Made by a program: the position numbers and the translations under genes. A DNA stretch of 64,000 bases from positions 71,756 to 135,755 of the forward strand of contig JBBHKE010001902.1 in NCBI GenBank assembly GCA_037447655.1. Direction: 5' to 3'. Positions 52,193 through 64,000 of this stretch are shown piece by piece. How positions within the stretch are numbered: position 1 is the first letter of the stretch; every line of letters begins with the position of its first letter. The notes under the pieces were generated by a model, which was given only the letters and a program-made list of their open reading frames with translations, made no database searches and had not been told where the DNA came from. This DNA comes from Zygnema cylindricum. Taxonomy: Eukaryota; Streptophyta; Zygnematophyceae; Zygnematales; Zygnemataceae.

Positions 52193-54353
52193 GTCGTTGA
52201 AGTCAAAAGATATTTGGGTAATCATAATACTTGTTCTCGTTACTTAATTCTATATTTCTCCAATCGCGCCATAAATATTGAATGATGACATTGTTACCTT
52301 TCGGTTGTCTATTTTATAACAAAAATTAAACTACCAAAACTTTTGACTACTTTAAAAAAATTTAACTAAAACAACGATAGGTGGTGTACTATTTCACACT
52401 TCGACCAATTTAAAGCAAATCGAAATATAACAAACTAAACTTTTTATTTTACAAGTGTTAGTTCCAAAAATTTCTTCACCATTTAAAATTGTTCAGGTTC
52501 CGTCGAAGTTTTAAACCGTTAATTCAGTTTGGATATCTCAAACCCGGTTCGACCTATATGCCATTGTACAAACGTATGAATTTGGGTACTAGAGTACGTT
52601 ATACTAACAGTGGTACAATAATAGTAATGTTCTTTGTCGTGTAGTTCCGGCCGACATACCCATCGATCAAAGTAAATGACTTTTTTTGGGTGTGGGGAAG
52701 GGGGCTTCAATAGAAAAGGATAGGGTTCAAACGCGTGCTCTCTCTCTAGCATGCGGAATGATGGACAACCAAAGGTCCGAGGCAAGATTTTTTCCTAGCC
52801 AACATATATGCATTTATTATACATCATGAAAAACACTATATTATTTGGGCATATTACAACGGTACAATAGTAACTAGAGTTATCGATTATGGGCAACCAA
52901 ATCGACAACATTCAATAGGTAATTAACACCGAATAATATCCAATAAGAGGACACCTCCATAATAGATAATGGTGTTTGTCAACATATCGCATCTCAGTCA
53001 CCAACAAATGATCAAACCTAATTCCCTACAGTAAGTCCCTAAACCATGTGCAATCCCGTATTGGAAATAAGAAATTTATGCGCCCTCCTAAAAATGCATC
53101 AGACATACGAAATTGCATTTGAGGTGAAGAAGCATGAATTAAGCCTACAATAGAATTATGTAGGGTGAGGAGTTCCATCTTCATCACTCGTCTATCGTGA
53201 ACACACACACTCCGACGATTTTTGAGGTACACGATTACAACTTCATGAAAATTCTAACAGTAGTATGAAATGTATGCGTAAATAGATTTTACAAGGTCGA
53301 AATACAAAAATAAAATGAGGGTTGAAGGTATAGAGAACACGTAATAATAATAAAAAAAATCGGTTTGTCAAACAATCAATCGAAAGAGTAAGTGTTTCAA
53401 GCTTACGACAAACACGAACAAGAGGGGGTGAGTCCTCTTCTTAGCGCGAGTTCTCCTTCTAGCGGGAGTCCAATGCAACGCTATCTCAAGTGAGCATGAC
53501 GTAAATGTCACAAACCCTAAACATCTACAATGTCACAAAAAACTAGATGTCTACAATTGTTGATATTTTGTAAACGTCACCAACTGACGCAAGTTTTGTA
53601 CCCACTTGAAACCGTCAAAAATTACATCCACTTCTACATCCGTCACATTTTAAAGTATCGGTTTCGTTGCCGAACATCGGAGTGGAAGAGAGGAGGGAGG
53701 AGAAGAGGGAGGGGAAAAGGGAGTGGAAAAGGGGGGGGGGGAGGAGGGAAGAGAGGGGAAGAGAGGGATAGAGGGAGGAGACAAAGGGGGGGAAGGATGT
53801 TGGTATGTTATCTGTAGAAAAAGTCGTAGGGAGGGAAAAAGGGGATGGGCTAAAGGTGATAAGAGGACTAGAGAGGGTGAGGAAAAAATGGTGAACTGGA
53901 AGAAAAGATTTATAAACAAGGAAAAGGGAAAAACAAACAATGAAAATCCATACTAATTATGGAGAGGTGAAAAGGGCAAGAAAAATCAGGAAAAATCCAC
54001 ACTAATTATACTAAGACTTGAATTTAGTAACTGGCAAGGGAGCAAAACATAATAGAAATACCGAAAAGAATAAAGAAATGGTGGACATCCACACTATTTA
54101 TAGTGAAATGTGGATTTTGCCAAACAGACAAAAGAAAAAAAAAAGGAGGTCAAACTTTGGACAATGTGGGTTTCCTGAGAAATGTTAACGTGCAAAGTTT
54201 ATTCCAATGTTTGTTTATTTATTTAATTTTTCAGCCCAACACTTTGTTTTGTTGCCATTATCAATAATCATTGTCGTTTTAGATTGTTAACTATTATTTT
54301 TTGCAAATCAATTTGAGAATTGGAGACGCTTTATACTCTTCTCTTGCACTTTG
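52193..54353. other. unassigned intergenic DNA
   Basis: 53500-53670 is the dispersed repeat aaacatctacaatgtcac also at 13.4 and 49.5 kb. 53685-53800 is a gggaggagaa purine tract. No supported gene. Confidence 0.5.
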
Positions 54354-54952
54354 TACTACTGTTAGTGTTAATGTTTTTTTCGCCACTTAAAACATCTTTT
54401 CAATACACACTTGTCTGATTTTTGATTGGAGACTACCAACCGGAAGGTGAGAATCTTAACTTTCAATCGCAACTGTCAAATCCACAATCCAATAAGTGTG
54501 GACAAAGAAATTGTTTATGTCTTTTTCATCGCATCTCTTTTTCACATAGAGACCACCAATGGTAAGGTGAGAATCTTAGCTTTCAATCGCAACAGTCATA
54601 TCCATTATCCGACAAGTGTGTACGGAGAAAGATGTTTTAAGCGCCATAAAAAACATTAACACTAATAGCAATACACGGCGTACCAATCGAAAGTGAGAAT
54701 CTTAACTTTCAATCGCACCCGTCAGATCCATAATCTGACAAGTGAAGAGTGAGAACATGTAAATATTTTTTCGCCGCTTAAAACACTTTCTCTGTGCGCA
54801 CTTGTCAGATCATAAATTTGACGGTCCGATTAAAAGTTAAGATTCTCACCTTCCAATTGGTTAACTCTATTTGGAAATTGTCCAAAGTAGGTGCGAAACA
54901 AATATGCTTTTAGTGACGAAAAAGACATTAACACTAACAGCGATACAGTGTA
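54354..54952. mobile_element. cluster of two or three type B MITEs in tandem
   Basis: Arms (acatcttttc, gtgtgtacggagaaag, caatcgcaac) recur three times with ends at 54681 (acacggcgta) and 54951 (gatacagtgta). Probably MITEs inserted into one another; the left end is degraded. Confidence 0.75.
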
Positions 54953-55544
54953 TTATATTAAATAAGAAAGTGTAAGAAAAATGTTTGTAAATTATATGTA
55001 CTATTTTAAGGTATCGGCATATTGAATCATTTTTTGCTAATTTTATGTCAACTTCATAGTTTTAAACTTTACCACATATTTTATTACCAAATATTATTCT
55101 TTCTTAATATTCTTTTCACCAAATTTTTTACGAATTATTTTTTTTACCAAACATTTTCTTTACCAATTTTTTTTTTTCCAACTATTCCTTTTACCAAAGA
55201 TTTTGTTTACCAAATTCTCCCCGTACTCAAATTCCCATAACAAATATTTTTTAGCTTAAAATTAATTGTATTATATTTATTATTTTTTATTAAATCGCCT
55301 ATGGACGGAGTTTTGACCCAAAACTCAAACAAAAGAAAAATACAGAATAGCAAAAAAGGTCAAAAAAAAAAAAAAAAAAAAAAGAGTGAATCGTTGAAAA
55401 AAAAAGAAAAAAACATTTTTTTCATTGGGAAAAAAACAAAAAACAAAAGGGAAAACTAAAAAGGCTTTCCTTCTACAAACTAACGTTTTCATAACAGAAA
55501 AAAAGAAAGAGCGAGAAAAAAAAGTTCCTTTTTTTTCAAGAAAA
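54953..55544. other. 3' flank of the acyltransferase gene
   Basis: T-rich (ttttaccaaa repeats, 55090-55210), then A-rich. No gene seen. It lies downstream of the minus-strand stop at 55547-55545. Confidence 0.5.
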
Positions 55545-63743
<8,199 letters not shown>

Positions 63744-64000
63744 TTTTTTTTCTTTTTTTTTTTTTCCCCCTGAATTTTATGCTTTTCTTTTCTTTTTGGG
63801 TTTTATTTTTTTACTTTTTTTGTTCAAAATCAAGTCAAACAAAAAAAAAGAGATATAAGAACTGAGAAAAAAAGCCTAATAAGGCCTAAAACCAAAACCC
63901 TTTTCCTGGTTTTAACCAAAGGATCTATAAAACCCTAGATAACCTCATTTTTACTTTTAAACGGATTTTTTTTATTTTTTAAATTAATTTTTATTTTATT
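63744..64000. other. upstream (promoter side) of LPCAT
   Basis: A/T-rich, poly-T next to the start codon and accaaaaccc / aaccctagata at 63890-63950. No definite TATA box on the minus strand. The window ends here. Confidence 0.4.

Overview
This is a window of a repeat-rich eukaryotic nuclear genome: intron-split genes, LTR retrotransposons, hundreds of bases of microsatellite, and a 10-N scaffold gap at 7643-7652. The best taxonomic clue is a minus-strand gene at 55545-63743. Exon by exon it matches the plant type of lysophosphatidylcholine acyltransferase (MBOAT family). The papain core of a second gene also reads like plant C1A proteases. I infer a green-lineage (streptophyte-like) organism with a large, TE-laden genome, possibly a charophyte alga or seedless plant. 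This is inference; no marker in the window settles it.

Layout. 1-590: a 125-bp tandem repeat. 650-2350: a broken hAT transposase (minus). 2360-6250: dispersed repeats and TA-flanked MITEs. 6450-7449: a plant-like promoter, a purine-rich leader and one orphan first exon, cut off by a minisatellite and the gap. 7952-10929: a decayed Ty3/gypsy pol gene with its 3' LTR beginning near 11014. 11600-16450: a mosaic of nested MITEs and Harbinger-like elements.

16459-46489 (plus) holds one gene of about 14 exons and 30 kb. All splice phases can be made consistent, giving about 1035 codons. The predicted protein has a signal peptide, a peritrophin-A/CBM14-like chitin-binding module, a papain (C1A) domain whose nucleophile position is Ser instead of Cys (His and Asn kept), about 350 residues of proline-rich stalk, EGF-like modules, a second short Pro-rich spacer, one transmembrane helix and a short cytosolic tail. 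This is the most unusual object in the window. Its 14.9-kb intron 11 contains a copia retrotransposon. That element carries a nested MITE, a nested solo LTR and a hAT-type element inside its 3' LTR. Next to it is a 3.9-kb non-coding LTR element. Both LTR elements have a primer-binding site matching the anticodon arm of initiator tRNA-Met, that is, half-tRNA priming.

46490-55544 is intergenic: tandem repeats, MITEs and unassigned sequence. 55545-63743 (minus) is the acyltransferase, eight exons. Its introns hold a poly(A)/TA tract, a hAT-type MITE with 8-bp target duplication, 9-bp and 10-bp periodic arrays, a decayed copy of part of exon 3, and long (TA)n and purine tracts. One base appears to be missing at the exon 5/6 junction. 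No CRISPR, rRNA or confident tRNA gene was seen.
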